Source: Prorocentrum cordatum
Taxonomy: Eukaryota; Sar; Dinophyceae; Prorocentrales; Prorocentraceae
DNA length: 64,000 nucleotides
Direction of reading: 5' to 3'
NCBI GenBank assembly: GCA_963575745.1
Contig: CAUYUJ010012136.1
Location: forward strand, 26,001 to 90,000
Shown here: positions 63,389 through 64,000 of the stretch, one piece after another
Layout: every line of letters begins with the position of its first letter
How positions within the stretch are numbered: the stretch's first letter is position 1
Translations under genes and position numbers: made by a program
The notes under the pieces: model-generated
Databases searched by the model: none
Told to the model about the DNA's origin: nothing
What the model saw: only the letters and a program-made list of their open reading frames with translations

Positions 63389-63753
63389 GATGGGCCTGCT
63401 TTCCACCACCACCACCACCACGATACGCTGGAGGGGGAGGGGGTCCTCCTCCTCCTCCTCCTCCTCCTCCTCCTCCTCCACCTCCTCCTCCTCCTCCTCC
63501 TCCTCCCCCTCCTCCTCCTCCTCCTCCTCCTCCTCCTCCTCCCTCCTCCTCCCCTCCTCCTCCTCCTCCTCCTCCTCCTCCTCCCCCCTCCCCTCCTTCC
63601 CCTCCCCTCCCCGTTCTCTTCCCTCCCCCTCCCCCTCCCTCCCCTCCTCCTCCTCCTCCTCCTCCTCCTCCTCCTCCTCCTCCTCCTCCTCCTCCTCCTC
63701 CTCCTCCTTCCCCCCTCCAACTTCTGGTGGTGGTGGTGGAAAACATGCCCATC
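63389..63753. mobile_element. TGGGCCTGTTTTCC inverted-repeat element with CTC core, short copy 2
   Basis: The left end 'gatgggcctgctttccacca' and the complemented right end 'gatgggcatgttttccacca' pair with two mismatches, enclosing CTC-rich sequence (63435-63715). Homologous to 32706-32932 and to the ends of the composite element at 48932-58018. Its right end overlaps the start of the next coding candidate. Confidence 0.75.
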
Positions 63754-64000
63754 GTCCTTTCATGCCGCGAGCCGGCAATGTGGCACGGCCGCAGCCTGCG
63801 GCTGCACCCAGGCTCGGCCGTCTGCCTCGCGGGCCTCGGGGACGATGAGGAGCACGCCAGCGCGCTTTGCCATGTCGTCCGCTTCGACGCGGGCAGGGGT
63901 AGGTGGCGCGTGCGGCTGAAGAACAGCCCCGAGACCGAGGGCGAGCTCCTGGTCGAGGAGGACGCCCTCAGCCTCGCCTATTGCGTCCTGCCCGGGAGCT
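63745..64000 (+). CDS. Partial gene running off the window: SH3-like barrel segment
   Basis: From the ATG at 63745 the frame is open to the window end (85 codons). It reads 'HPGSAVCLAGLGDD', 'ALCHVVRFDAGRGRWRVRL' and 'ELLVEEDALSLAYCVLPGS'. The pattern G-x-A-V-x-L-x-G-L ... V-x-x-F-D-x-x-x-G-R-W-x-V-x-L resembles a small SH3-like beta barrel that is common in dinoflagellate proteins, by my recollection. GC-ending codons fit a host gene. The ATG lies within the right arm of the inverted-repeat/CTC element, so the true start may be upstream or the first residues may come from the element. Confidence 0.5.
   Translation, partial: MPIVLSCREPAMWHGRSLRLHPGSAVCLAGLGDDEEHASALCHVVRFDAGRGRWRVRLKNSPETEGELLVEEDALSLAYCVLPGS

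Overview
The window looks like nuclear DNA of a GC-rich dinoflagellate. The strongest evidence is at 49074-49110: a complete 22-nt dinoflagellate spliced-leader (DinoSL) sequence followed directly by the 15-nt relict form, which is a signature of that lineage. Very GC-rich sequence, abundant trinucleotide tracts, several distinct LINE retroelements with frameshifts, and almost no host genes fit the same picture. A GC-rich genus such as Prorocentrum is possible, but the species cannot be fixed from the sequence. The DNA is mostly repeats: long open frames over the trinucleotide tracts are artefacts of low complexity.

Layout. 1-1100: diverged ~135-450 bp direct repeats and GTT/CGT tracts. 1080-5100 (+): a heavily decayed retroelement-like region. 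5700-10960: GAT, CGT, GAG and a large TGG tract, the last flanked by inverted repeats. 11740-12250: GAC-rich minisatellite. 12350-20460 (-): a decayed LINE with an N-terminal zinc finger, endonuclease, reverse transcriptase, C-terminal zinc finger and RNase H, interrupted by two inverted-repeat elements. 20500-26000: foldback elements and unassigned DNA. 26030-26887 (+): the best single-copy host gene candidate, a RING-like Cys-rich protein with one membrane segment. 27250-30440: a CAGCCT tract inside a 73-bp satellite, then a microsatellite-rich element and a small inverted-repeat element. 30530-44000: a patchwork of at least seven inverted-repeat (MITE-like) families, dispersed repeats and degenerate TCTTGG arrays. 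A minus-strand coiled-coil ORF at 40170-40890 is one of the few protein-like stretches there. 44850-48300: AGG/CCT/CAC tracts and an ~85-bp satellite.

48932-58018 is the most interesting unit. A terminal inverted repeat and a CTC tract lead into the tandem spliced leader, then a coiled-coil ORF1, an ORF2 with APE-type endonuclease, reverse transcriptase and CCHC zinc finger, and an ORF3 of about 950 residues with three copies of a ~40-residue helical module. A second CTC tract and the matching inverted repeat close it. Two short relatives of the same inverted-repeat/CTC element without cargo lie at 32706-32932 and 63389-63753. The simplest reading is that a trans-spliced LINE transcript was copied into the CTC tract of such an element. 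ORF1 would supply RNA binding and ORF2 nicking and cDNA synthesis; the role of ORF3 is unknown.

58250-64000: more inverted-repeat elements, a second copy of the microsatellite-rich element, a perfect 31-bp-arm palindrome, a diverged spliced-leader relict at 63053-63074, and the start of a coding region that runs off the window end.
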